Below, one piece after another: positions 37,229 to 45,006 of a DNA stretch of 64,000 nt (position 1 is the stretch's first letter; every line of letters begins with the position of its first letter). Origin of the DNA: Roseiarcus fermentans (GTDB taxonomy: Bacteria; Pseudomonadota; Alphaproteobacteria; Rhizobiales; Beijerinckiaceae); contig NZ_QNRK01000017.1 in assembly GCF_003315135.1 (NCBI RefSeq), positions 52,821 through 116,820 of the forward strand, given 5' to 3'. The notes below the pieces were generated by a model. The model was not told the DNA's origin and made no database searches. It was given only the letters and a program-made list of their open reading frames with translations. The position numbers were made by a program, and so were the translations under genes.

Positions 37229-37957
37229 ATGACGAAAGCGCTGGACGGAAAGGTCGCCGTCGTGACGGGGGCGGCGTCGGGCATCGGCCTGGCGAGCGCC
37301 GAGGCGATGCTCGCGGCCGGCGCCCGCGTCGTGACGGCGGACCGCGACGAGGCCGCGCTGAAGGCCCTGCACGCCCGTCACGGCGACGCCGTCGTGCCGC
37401 TGGTCGTCGATCTCCTCGACCCTGCGGACTGCGCCTCGCTCGTCCCGCGGGCGCTTTCGGCGGCCGGCCGGATCGACGTCTTCCACGCCAACGCCGGAAC
37501 CTATGTCGGCGGCGACCTCGTCGACGCCGACGCCGCCGCGATCGACCGGATGCTGACCCTCAACGTCAACGTGGTGATGAAGAACGTCCACGACGTGCTG
37601 CCGCACATGATCGCGCGCAAGACCGGCGACGTCATCGTGACCAGTTCGCTCGCCGCCCATTATCCGACGCCGTGGGAGCCGGTCTACGCGTCGTCGAAAT
37701 GGGCGATCAACGCCTTCGTCCAGATCGTCCGGCGGCAGGTGTTCAAGCACGGCGTCCGCGTCGGGGCGATCTCGCCGGGCCCGGTCATCACCGGACTGCT
37801 CGCCGACTGGCCGCAGGACAAGCTGCAGGAGCTCAAGGCGCAGGGCAGCCTGCTCGAGGCGAGCGAAGTGGCCGAGGTGATCCTGTTCATGCTGACCCGG
37901 CCGCGCGGCATGACGATCCGCGACGTGGTCATGATGCCCACCAACTTCGATCTCTAG
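37229..37957 (+). CDS. Short-chain dehydrogenase/reductase
   Basis: The 242-residue SDR has the NAD(P) motif TGAASGIG (about residues 14-21) and Asp after the second strand (TADRDEAAL), which favours NAD. The catalytic Ser is in [11 protein letters not shown] and Tyr-x3-Lys in [12 protein letters not shown]. Sequence style resembles polyol (ribitol-type) dehydrogenases, but the substrate is unproven. It sits 14 bp before tdh and could handle a by-product of threonine breakdown such as an amino ketone or hydroxy acid; that is inference. Confidence 0.9.
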   Translation: MTKALDGKVAVVTGAASGIGLASAEAMLAAGARVVTADRDEAALKALHARHGDAVVPLVVDLLDPADCASLVPRALSAAGRIDVFHANAGTYVGGDLVDADAAAIDRMLTLNVNVVMKNVHDVLPHMIARKTGDVIVTSSLAAHYPTPWEPVYASSKWAINAFVQIVRRQVFKHGVRVGAISPGPVITGLLADWPQDKLQELKAQGSLLEASEVAEVILFMLTRPRGMTIRDVVMMPTNFDL

Positions 37958-37971
37958 CAGGCGGAACCCCC

Positions 37972-39000
37972 ATGCGCGCCCTCGTCAAGGAGAAGCCTGA
38001 GCCCGGCCTGTGGCTCGCCGAGCAGCCGATCCCGGAGATCGGGCCGGACGACGTGCTGGTCCGGATCCGCAAGACCGGCATCTGCGGCACCGACATTCAC
38101 ATCTTCAACTGGGACGAATGGGCGCGCAAGACGATCCCGACGCCGATGACCATCGGCCACGAATACGCCGGCGAGATCGCCGAGGTCGGCGCCAACGTCA
38201 AGCGCCTCGCGGTCGGCCAGCGGGTCTCGGGCGAGGGCCACGTGATCGGCATGCAGAGCCGGGCGGCGCGCGGCGGGCGCTATCACCTCGATCCCGAAAC
38301 GCGCGGCATCGGGGTCAACATCCCCGGCGCGTTCGCCGAATACGCGCGGGTTCCGGCGTTCAACATCGTGCCGCTGCCCGACGACGTCGACGACGAGCTC
38401 GGCGCCATCCTCGATCCGCTCGGCAACGCGGTCCATACCGCGCTCGCCTACGACCTCGTCGGCGAGGACGTGCTGATCACCGGCGCCGGGCCGATCGGAA
38501 TCATGGCCGGGGCGGTGGCGCGCCATGTCGGCGCCCGGCACGTGGTGATCACCGACGTCAACCCCAAGCGCCTCGCGCTCGCGGCCGAGGTCGCCGACAT
38601 CCTGCCCGTCGACGTTTCGCGGGAGGACCTCAAGGCGGTGATGGCCCGGCTCGGCATGACGGAGGGCTTCGACGTCGCGCTCGAGATGAGCGGCGCGCCT
38701 TCGGCCTTCGACCAGCTGCTCGACTCGGTCGTGACCGGCGGCCGCGTCGCGCTGCTCGGCCTGCCGGCCGCGCCGACGCTGGTCGACTGGAACAAGGTGA
38801 TCTTCAAGCAGCTGACGCTCAAGGGGATCTATGGCCGCGAGATGTTCGAGACCTGGCACAAGATGATCGCCATGCTGGAGAGCGGCCTCGCCGTGCGCAA
38901 GGTGATCACCCATCGTCTGCCGGCGGCGCAATTTCTCGACGGCTTCGAGATCATGCGCCGCGGCGACAGCGGCAAGATCGTGCTCGACTGGACGGCGTGA
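37972..39000 (+). CDS. tdh: L-threonine 3-dehydrogenase lacking the structural zinc cysteines
   Basis: Tdh oxidises L-threonine to 2-amino-3-ketobutyrate. The 342-residue zinc-type dehydrogenase aligns without gaps to the E. coli enzyme over the first 107 residues. Catalytic zinc ligands Cys38 (GICGTD) and His63-Glu64 (IGHEYAGE) are present, and the Rossmann motif is [17 protein letters not shown]. The structural zinc cysteines at E. coli positions 93, 96, 99 and 107 are Gly, Ser, Ala and Asp here. Length and active site suggest a working enzyme with an unusual metal-free lobe. The ATG at 37972 follows gcgga. Confidence 0.93.
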   Translation: MRALVKEKPEPGLWLAEQPIPEIGPDDVLVRIRKTGICGTDIHIFNWDEWARKTIPTPMTIGHEYAGEIAEVGANVKRLAVGQRVSGEGHVIGMQSRAARGGRYHLDPETRGIGVNIPGAFAEYARVPAFNIVPLPDDVDDELGAILDPLGNAVHTALAYDLVGEDVLITGAGPIGIMAGAVARHVGARHVVITDVNPKRLALAAEVADILPVDVSREDLKAVMARLGMTEGFDVALEMSGAPSAFDQLLDSVVTGGRVALLGLPAAPTLVDWNKVIFKQLTLKGIYGREMFETWHKMIAMLESGLAVRKVITHRLPAAQFLDGFEIMRRGDSGKIVLDWTA

Positions 39001-39018
39001 GCCCCGAGCGCCGTGCGC

Positions 39019-39113
39019 CGTCATCGCGGGGAGCCCGAGGGCGACGCGGCGGTCCACGGCGCGCAGCGGCAGCCCGGCGGCCCCTGGATCGCCACGCTTC
39101 GCTCGCGATGACG
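39019..39113. repeat. Palindromic interspersed repeat, copy 1
   Basis: Starts cgtcatcgcggggagcc and ends cgcttcgctcgcgatgacg, with the central block cagcccggcggcccctgg. The ends are inverted to one another, so the unit is an imperfect palindrome of about 95 bp. It lies 18 bp after the tdh stop and may serve as its transcript end. Confidence 0.8.
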
Positions 39114-39300
39114 CGGCGCCCGCCTTTGCCGAGGCGGGCGGCGGGGCGACGACGCTTTCCACCGTCGCCGCGAGGCGCCGCAGGACGACGCGGCGGTCCA
39201 CGGGCCGCCTGACGTCGGAGAGCGACGCCGCCGCGCAGTCGGCCGACCTTCGATATTCCGGGCGCAGATTCCACCTTATCAAGGGGATACGGCGGAATTT

Positions 39301-39739
39301 GCGGGCGACTGGTAACTCCCAACCCCGTCATTGCGAGGAGCAAAGCGACGAAGCAACCCATGCCGCCGCTTGCCTCCTGCGGAAGAAATTGCTCGCAAGG
39401 AAGGGCGGCTGGACGACCAGAGGGCGCGACAGCGGCCCAGCGGCCCTGGATCGCTTCGCTTCGCTCGCGATGACGGCGCTGTTGGCCACCGGCTTAGGAG
39501 TTACGGCGACTGTATCTCCCAAGGTGGACGCCGAAGAACGCCGTCATCGCGAGCGAAGCGAAGCGACCCAGGGGCCGCTGGGCTGCTGTTGCGGCTCGTG
39601 GACCGCCACGCGGTCCCTCGAGCTTCGTTGCGAGCAGAAGACGGAGCAATCCTTGCAAAATGGACGCAAACTGCGTCGTGGATCGCTTCGTCGCTTTGCT
39701 CCTCGCAATGACGGGGTTGGGAGTTACGGGCGACTGCAA
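39301..39739. repeat. Composite repeat with about 45-bp inverted ends (copies 2 and 3)
   Basis: The left end (gcgggcgactggtaactccc, then aaccccgtcattgcgagg) returns inverted at 39690-39739 (cctcgcaatgacggggttgg, then gagttacgggcgactgc). Inside are two palindromic units, 39326-39475 and 39542-39713, of the same family as copy 1. Long matching inverted ends around non-coding DNA recall a miniature transposable element, but no target-site duplication was identified. Confidence 0.75.
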
Positions 39740-39772
39740 CCGCCGACCCGGGCGCGGCGGCGCCGCTCTGCG

Positions 39773-39869
39773 CCGTCCTCGCGAGGAGCCCGAAGGGCGA
39801 CGCGGCGATCCACGGCGCGCAACGGCAGCCCAGCGGCCCCTGAATCGCCACGCTTCGCTCGCGATGACG
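39773..39869. repeat. Palindromic interspersed repeat, copy 4
   Basis: Begins cgtcctcgcgaggagcccga and ends cttcgctcgcgatgacg, with the shared centre ggcagcccagcggcccctg. It is nearly the same unit as copy 1. Confidence 0.78.
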
Positions 39870-39908
39870 ACGGTGTGCGGCGCCCGCCTTTGCCGAGGCG
39901 GGCGGGGC

Positions 39909-40014
39909 GATGTCGCTCGCGGCATCGCATGGGCCCGAGCGGCGACGCGGCGATCCAGAGGGCGCAACAGCAACCCAGCGGCCCCTGGGTCGCTTCGCTC
40001 CGCTCGCGATGACG
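39909..40014. repeat. Palindromic interspersed repeat, copy 5
   Basis: A more diverged left arm is followed by the conserved core cagcggcccctgggtcgc and right end cgctccgctcgcgatgacg. It ends 31 bp from an ATG (40045, minus strand) that stands behind a LexA box. Confidence 0.7.
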
Positions 40015-40045
40015 GGCGCGCGGGCGGGCGGCGCAGTCCGGACAT
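40015..40045 (-). pseudogene. Possible truncated SOS-gene start cut by the repeat
   Basis: On the minus strand an ATG at 40045, 24 bp after a LexA box, starts a reading frame MSGLRRPPARP that runs straight into palindromic repeat copy 5 at 40014. No family can be recognised from so few residues. It may be the remaining start of an SOS gene whose body was lost. Confidence 0.25.
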
Positions 40046-40068
40046 GGGCGGCCTCGGTTCCGTTCTGG

Positions 40069-40083
40069 GAACAAATATAGAAC
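40069..40083. promoter_or_regulatory. LexA (SOS) box
   Basis: GAAC-aaatata-GAAC (40069-40083) is a perfect match to the alphaproteobacterial LexA site, two GAAC words separated by seven bases. The nearest candidate start is the ATG at 40045 on the minus strand, but no intact gene follows on either strand for 200 bp. It is either an orphan site or the remains of a lost SOS gene promoter. Confidence 0.7.
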
Positions 40084-40240
40084 GTACTGGCGAGGCGAGC
40101 AAGGAATTGTCGCGTGCGAAGGCCGTCTCGAAGGCGCGCGGCGTTGCACGCCCTGAGGCGGTGGGGCGAGGGCGCGGAACGCCCGCTTTCGGCGGGGCGA
40201 ACCCTCCCCCCGGGTCATGGGTGGCCGCTTCGCGGCCTGT

Positions 40241-40293
40241 CCTCTCCCGCAAGGGGAGAGGAGGATCGCCGACTGCCGACTGCCGACTGCCGG
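40241..40293. repeat. Hairpin repeat and gccgactgcc array downstream of the acetate transporter gene
   Basis: A short palindrome (cctctcccgcaaggggagag, 40241-40260) is followed by three and a half gccgactgcc-type units at 40268-40293, the same units as at 27882-27901. It lies just past the end of the satP-like gene and may act as its 3' hairpin. Confidence 0.65.
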
Positions 40294-40309
40294 CCTCCGC
40301 CCTCGGTCG

Positions 40310-40870
40310 TCAGGCGGCGTACGGGCCGACCGGGAGAACCTCCCGGCCGAAGTCGCCGTTGATGATTTCCGCCGCAGACAGATAGGCCGCGAGCGCCGCG
40401 GTCACGAGCCCCAGGTAGCCGCCCGCCGTGTGGAGAATGGGCATGCCGAGCAGGTCTGCGCCCGCCAGCAAGAGGAAGGTGATCCACAGAGCCAGGAACG
40501 TCAGCTGCAGCGCCGTGTTGTGGCGGAACGTCGCGATCCACATGTAGAAGCTGAAGACGCCCCAGACCAGCAGCCACCAGCCGACGAACGACGCCGGCGC
40601 GCCGCCGCCGAGAATCTTGGCGTAGGTCGCGAACGATATCCAGAACGCGCCGTAGGCCAGGAACGCGACGCCCGGGAACGTGTTTCCACGCGCGAATGCG
40701 ATGATTCCGGCGATCGCCTGCACCGCGCCGCCGAACACCAGCGCCATGGCCAGGACCATCGTGATGCCCTTTTCATCGGCCAGACCCGAATTGACCATGC
40801 TGAGAAGCCAGGTCGTCGACGCGAATGCGAACAACCCGAGCGGCGCAGGGTTTCCAAGCTTTACGTCCAT
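40310..40870 (-). CDS. satP: Acetate/succinate transporter, GPR1/FUN34/YaaH family
   Basis: The 186-residue membrane protein has six predicted helices and the family signature NPAPLGLFAFASTTWLLSM at the N-terminus. It has typical AYGAFWISFATY and GWWLLVWGVFSFYMWIAT helices. Relatives import acetate by proton symport. The ATG at 40870 follows a strong ggaggaa site; an upstream in-frame start is spurious. It is transcribed alone. Confidence 0.93.
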   Translation of the reverse strand: MDVKLGNPAPLGLFAFASTTWLLSMVNSGLADEKGITMVLAMALVFGGAVQAIAGIIAFARGNTFPGVAFLAYGAFWISFATYAKILGGGAPASFVGWWLLVWGVFSFYMWIATFRHNTALQLTFLALWITFLLLAGADLLGMPILHTAGGYLGLVTAALAAYLSAAEIINGDFGREVLPVGPYAA

Positions 40871-41256
40871 TTTTTCCTCCCCGGCGCCCAAGCGACGCAC
40901 GGCGCCGACTATCAGGCCTGGCGCGCGAACGTCCATTGGCCATGAGGATTACGCACTGTTGCCGAGGCCGGCCGGCGATCTGCGCGGGTTTTGCACAGAT
41001 CGGTCATTCCCAAGGCGCGCCAAGGCTTGGCGGTTACAAAGTGACGTATCTCCCAAGCCGGGCGGACGAGCGGCGATCGCGGCGCAACGGGAGGGCGCCC
41101 CTCTCACGCCCCGGGCGGCGGGACGCCGCCCCTCCCAGCGCGCGCCCGGTCCGGCTCCTCGCAGACAGCCCCTGGCGGTTACGATCGGTCGCCATCCTTG
41201 CGACAACGCATTGACCACACGGGGTTTCGCCCGCGCAGGAATCAGGGAGCGCGACC
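40871..41256. other. Intergenic region upstream of satP
   Basis: No gene is seen. The region should hold the satP promoter. A small palindrome ccaaggcttgg with a direct repeat of ccaaggc lies near 41010-41031. Open frames here translate to arginine-rich sequence without families. Confidence 0.45.
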
Positions 41257-41390
41257 ATGACCCCCGTCGCCGCCGCCGCCGGGACGTTCCGTCTCGGCGA
41301 CTGCGCCGTCGACCGCATGCGATGCGACGCAATGGCTCGGCCCGGGCGTGTTCGACCCGCCGAAGGGTCGCCGAGGCATTTGGTCGCGCC
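41257..41390 (+). pseudogene. Remnant of an aldo/keto reductase gene (N-terminal fragment, frameshifted)
   Basis: From the ATG at 41257 the translation reads AAGTFRLGDCAVDRMRCDAM, clearly related to the first strand of aldo/keto reductases (usual pattern AGTFxIGGDLxVxRLGFGAM). After about residue 26 the match continues only in the +1 frame as LGPGVFDPPKGRRG. A frameshift and the lack of any catalytic region show a decayed gene start. It abuts the end of the oxygenase gene on the other strand. Confidence 0.7.
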
Positions 41391-41415
41391 CGGCTCGATG
41401 CGATCGGACCGGACG

Positions 41416-42360
41416 TCAGCCCTCCGTGGGCTCCATCGGTCTGCTGCCGTCGAGTCGGAGCTTGAGGTGGTCGGCGGCGAGGATAGGCGGATATTTTGCC
41501 CCGCCCTGGCCGACGCAGGACGGAATCGCCGCCACCTCGGCCTCCGGATCCGGGTCGAAGAAGAAGGCGATCGAGAAGCGCTCGCGCGGGCTCGCGTTGA
41601 CGACCCGGTGCGGCGTCGAGACATAGATGTCGTTGGTCCAGCGCATCAGGCAGTCGCCGATGTTGACGACGAAGGCGCCGGGGCGCGGCGGGGCGTCGAT
41701 CCAGCGCCCGTCGCGACGGCGCGCCTGCAGGCCGCCGACGTCGTCGGTGGCGAGCAGGGTGATGTTGCCGTAATCGGTATGCTCGCCGGCGCCGGCCGCG
41801 TCTTCGGCCGCGGCCGGGTAGCGCAACAGCCGCAGCGTCGCCATCGGCTTCCTGAATTTGCTCGCGAAGAAGTCGAGCGGCAGGCCGAGATCGTGGGCGA
41901 AGGCGCGATGGATGCGTAACGCCAGCGCCGCGCAGGCGTCGAAATAGCCGAGCGTCGTCGCGCGAAATCCGGGAAGCGCCGGCCAGGCGTTCAGCGCCCG
42001 GAACGGCTTGCCGGCGACGAGGTCGGGATCGTCGGGCGCGAGATCGAGGCCGACGTTGAACGCCTCCTTGCGGTCCGGGCCTTGCGCCGGATCGAGCGCC
42101 TCGCGCATCAGCGCCGAATAGCCGCGGTTGCCGCCGACGACATCCATCGCGATCGTCTGCTTCGCTTCGAGCGGCAGGGCGAAGAAACGGCGCGACTGGG
42201 CGAAGGCGTCGTCGATCAAGGCGCGCGGCACGCCGTGGTTGACCGCGTAGAAGAAGCCGACGTCGCGACAGGCCGCGCCGATCGCCGCCGCCACGTCGGC
42301 GAGACCCTTCTCGCCGTCGTCGAGCGGCGCGAGATCGATGACGGGCAAGGCATCGGTCAT
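41416..42360 (-). CDS. Isopenicillin N synthase-family 2-oxoglutarate/Fe(II) oxygenase
   Basis: The 314-residue protein has the N-terminal DIOX_N segment (LPVIDLAPLDDG, then VGFFYAVNHGVP) and the double-stranded beta-helix. Iron ligands are H-x-D in GEHTDYGNITLL near residue 200 and the distal His in VSTPHRVVN. The 2-oxoglutarate-binding R-x-S is in RFSIAFFFDPDP. Relatives hydroxylate or desaturate small molecules. It is the last gene of the twelve-gene operon, 14 bp after the amidohydrolase gene, and would provide an oxidative step in that pathway. The substrate is unknown. Confidence 0.9.
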   Translation of the reverse strand: MTDALPVIDLAPLDDGEKGLADVAAAIGAACRDVGFFYAVNHGVPRALIDDAFAQSRRFFALPLEAKQTIAMDVVGGNRGYSALMREALDPAQGPDRKEAFNVGLDLAPDDPDLVAGKPFRALNAWPALPGFRATTLGYFDACAALALRIHRAFAHDLGLPLDFFASKFRKPMATLRLLRYPAAAEDAAGAGEHTDYGNITLLATDDVGGLQARRRDGRWIDAPPRPGAFVVNIGDCLMRWTNDIYVSTPHRVVNASPRERFSIAFFFDPDPEAEVAAIPSCVGQGGAKYPPILAADHLKLRLDGSRPMEPTEG

Positions 42361-42374
42361 GGCCTCGACTCCAA

Positions 42375-43832
42375 TCAACAGCAGCCGCAGAGATCGCGGT
42401 AATGCGCGATCGCCGCGGGTTCGAGATCGCGCCAGGCGGCGAGAAAGCCGGCGCGGGTCGCGATCGTGTCGCGATAGGCCTGCCGCAGCGCTGCTTCCGC
42501 TCCGTCGAGATCGGCGCCGGTCAGTCGCCCGTCGCGCCAAACCTCGCGGCCGGCGACGATCAGCCGGTCGATATGGGCGGCGGTGGCGCGGGCGAAGACG
42601 AGGTCGATCGGCTCGACCGCCATCACGGCGTCGCGATCGAGCCGGTCGAGGTCGAGGACGAGGATGTCGGCGGGCGCGCCGACCGCGAGCCGGCCGTCGC
42701 CCGGCGCGCCGTTGGCGAAGCGCCCGTCGCGAACCACGCCCGCGAGCCAGTCGCCGCGCTCGACCACCGTCTCGAAACCCCAGCCGCCGTGCAGGAACTG
42801 GCCGAGCCGCAGTTCGCGCACAATGTCGTCGTCCTCGTCGAGGGCCGAGGCGTCGACCCCGAGCGCGACGCGGCAGCCGCGCCGGAGCGCCGCGCCGATC
42901 GGCGCGATGCCGCTCGACAGATGCAAATTGGAGCTCGGATTGGTGGCGATTACCGCGCCGGAGGCGGCGATCAGGTCGAGATCGGCGTCGCGCGCGTAGA
43001 CGCAATGGGCGAGCGTCAGGCGCGGCGACAGCAGGCCCAGCGTCTTCAGCCGCGCGACCACGCCTTCCGGATAGGCGGCGTCGGCGAAGGCGCGCTGATA
43101 GCGCGTTTCGAGGCAATGCATATGCACGCGCCGGCCAGTGGCGCGCGACCGGTCGGCGATCGCAGCGATCAGCCCGTCCGAGCACCATTGCGGCCCGCTG
43201 GGACCGAATTGCACCGAGAAGGTCGGGCTCTCGACCGCCGCCGCGATCGCTTCGACCCGGGCGATCTGCGCCTCGCCGCCCGGCATCGGGGTGAGGAAGG
43301 CGGCGGCGACGGCCGCGCGGGCCGCGTCCGGCAGCGCCGCGAGCAGCGCGGACTCGTCGCCGTAGACCAGCGGGTTGCGGTCGCGCATGAAGACGGCGAG
43401 GGTGACGCGGACGCCGACGTCGCGTGCGGCGCGCGCGATCTCCCGAGCCTCGTCGACCGGCGACATGGGTTCGGGGAGACCGGGTCCGTGGAAGCGGGTG
43501 TAATGCGCCATGACGGAGCCCGCGCCGCCGCGCGCGGCGCGCCCGAAGGCGGCGAGCGCTGCGCGATAGGGGTCGGCCGGCGGCATCGCCGCCAGCCGCA
43601 TCAGCCAGGTCTCCAGCGGCTTCGCCGCCGCGCCGAACGAGGTCGGTGACAACGCGCGGCAATGGTCGTGGGCGTTGACCAGCGCCGGCAGAGCGAGACG
43701 CCGCCGAACCGGCGCGCCCGCCGCCGGTTCGATCGCCGCGATCCGGCCGTCCGCGATGACGATGTCGACGGCCGGCCCGGCCGGCGCGCCGTCGGTCGGC
43801 AGCAGCGTGACGCCTTCGAGCCGGGCGCTCAT
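42375..43832 (-). CDS. Amidohydrolase (cytosine/guanine deaminase-like superfamily)
   Basis: The 485-residue TIM-barrel amidohydrolase has an H-x-H-like metal site in VNAHDHCRAL (about residues 52-61) and further ligands in MHCLETRY and LAHCVYARD. The metal Asp is probably in LGVDASALDEDDD. The C-terminal beta-sandwich contains VGAPADILVLDL, typical of deaminases and hydrolases of cyclic amidines and amides. It probably opens a ring or removes an amino group in the operon's pathway. The start overlaps the AtzH-like gene by four bases. Confidence 0.87.
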   Translation of the reverse strand: MSARLEGVTLLPTDGAPAGPAVDIVIADGRIAAIEPAAGAPVRRRLALPALVNAHDHCRALSPTSFGAAAKPLETWLMRLAAMPPADPYRAALAAFGRAARGGAGSVMAHYTRFHGPGLPEPMSPVDEAREIARAARDVGVRVTLAVFMRDRNPLVYGDESALLAALPDAARAAVAAAFLTPMPGGEAQIARVEAIAAAVESPTFSVQFGPSGPQWCSDGLIAAIADRSRATGRRVHMHCLETRYQRAFADAAYPEGVVARLKTLGLLSPRLTLAHCVYARDADLDLIAASGAVIATNPSSNLHLSSGIAPIGAALRRGCRVALGVDASALDEDDDIVRELRLGQFLHGGWGFETVVERGDWLAGVVRDGRFANGAPGDGRLAVGAPADILVLDLDRLDRDAVMAVEPIDLVFARATAAHIDRLIVAGREVWRDGRLTGADLDGAEAALRQAYRDTIATRAGFLAAWRDLEPAAIAHYRDLCGCC

Positions 43833-44215
43833 GCCGGTTCGTCGATCACGCTGACGTGCGCCGCGACGATTTTCCAGCCCTCGGGAAAGCGCGCCCAGGT
43901 CTGCATCTGCCGCCCGACTTTTCCGGGCGCGCCGTCGCGCCGGAACAGCGTCGCGGCGACGGCGAAGTCGCGGCCATAGGTCACGATCCGGGTCTTCTCC
44001 AGTCGGCGGCCGAGTCCGGCCGGCGATCGGGCGGCGCGAAAGGCCCTGATCGCCTCGTAGCCGTAGAGGTTTTCGGCCGCGCCGTAGCGAATCGCGGCTT
44101 CGCTGGCCAGGAAGAAGGCGTCGAGGGCGGCGACGTCGTTGGCGGTCAGCGCCCGCTCGTAATCTGCGAACGCCGCCGCGACCTCGGCGCGGGCCTCCGG
44201 ATCGTCGAGGGTCAT
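43829..44215 (-). CDS. AtzH/HpxZ-like protein (DUF3225, NTF2 fold)
   Basis: The 128-residue protein has the SnoaL/NTF2-like pattern of the DUF3225 family: YERALTANDVAALDAFFLAS, AIRYGAAENLYGYEAIRAFR and RQMQTWARFPEGWKIVAAHV. The family includes AtzH of cyanuric acid degradation, which decarboxylates a pathway intermediate, and HpxZ of oxalurate breakdown. Its place beside AtzE- and AtzG-like genes in one operon supports the relation. It overlaps both neighbours by ATGA. Confidence 0.85.
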   Translation of the reverse strand: MTLDDPEARAEVAAAFADYERALTANDVAALDAFFLASEAAIRYGAAENLYGYEAIRAFRAARSPAGLGRRLEKTRIVTYGRDFAVAATLFRRDGAPGKVGRQMQTWARFPEGWKIVAAHVSVIDEPA

Positions 44216-45006
44216 GGGCCCCGTTTCCGTTCGAGCGAAGCGCGCAGATCGGCCAGGAAGGGAATGTCGGAAAACTGGTCGGGCCTCACCCTGTCCCAGG
44301 CGACGCCCGCCGGCTGGCGGAAAGGCGTGTGGGTCTCGATCAGCTCCAGCTCGGTCGCGATGATTGTCAGCGCGGAATCATGGCCCTCCATCACCACCTC
44401 GGACTCGTCGATCACCTGCGACGAATGGACGGTGGTGGCGATCGGCGTCGAGTCGTCGACGAGGCCGAGTTCGCGGAAAATTCCCTGCTCGAGGTCGGCG
44501 AAGCCCGCGCCCTTGCCGACCCGCCCGCCCCGCCGGGTGACGCCGACGCAGCCGACGACGCAGAGATCGAGCTTCGGCATGTCCTCGAAGCGCACCGGCT
44601 CGCCGTAGGCCATGAAGCCCTGCGCGGTCGCGGCGGTCTCGAAGTCGACGTGATCGGCGGCGAGTTTTTCCGGGTCGATGCGCAGATAGGGGAAGCGTTC
44701 GCTGAGATAAGGCACGGGCGCGAACAGGAGCTTGCCGTCGTAGAGCGCCCGGAGCCGCACCGGGATCTGCGGCGGATCGGGGTTGCACTTGACGACGCGC
44801 GCCCGCTTCCAGGCGTCGAGGTCGGCGAGGCGCTTGGCGGCCGCATCGGCGCCGACGAAGTTCGGGATGCGGTCGAAGGTCGGCCCGACATTGACCCCGG
44901 CGGCGACCAGCCGTTCCCAGACGCGGTTGCGCGCCGCGGTCTTGATCGGGTTGCGCTGCGCCCAGCGCGAGTCCTCGCCGGTCATGCCCGAGGCCTCACG
45001 GGACAT
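44212..45006 (-). CDS. 5-formyltetrahydrofolate cyclo-ligase-like protein
   Basis: The 264-residue protein is related to 5-formyl-THF cyclo-ligase (MTHFS), with KTAARNRVWERLVAAGVNVG, the basic VKCNPDPPQIPVR segment and the Gly-rich RRGGRVGKGAGFADLEQG near residue 175. It belongs to a longer MTHFS-like group often found in catabolic operons; true cyclo-ligase activity is not assured. It could salvage a folate-bound or formyl by-product. The start ATG at 45006 overlaps the amidase stop by 11 bp; an ATG at 44985 is an alternative. Confidence 0.82.
   Translation of the reverse strand: MSREASGMTGEDSRWAQRNPIKTAARNRVWERLVAAGVNVGPTFDRIPNFVGADAAAKRLADLDAWKRARVVKCNPDPPQIPVRLRALYDGKLLFAPVPYLSERFPYLRIDPEKLAADHVDFETAATAQGFMAYGEPVRFEDMPKLDLCVVGCVGVTRRGGRVGKGAGFADLEQGIFRELGLVDDSTPIATTVHSSQVIDESEVVMEGHDSALTIIATELELIETHTPFRQPAGVAWDRVRPDQFSDIPFLADLRASLERKRGP

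Noticed and set aside
39328-40385. Several open frames on both strands in the repeat nest
   Set aside because: They repeat the same FARDDG/ASEAWR-type peptides that come from translating the palindromic elements; none has a family or a good ribosome site.
42361-43662. N-terminal extension of the oxygenase frame
   Set aside because: The added residues are a shadow of the amidohydrolase gene; the oxygenase family starts at the ATG at 42360.
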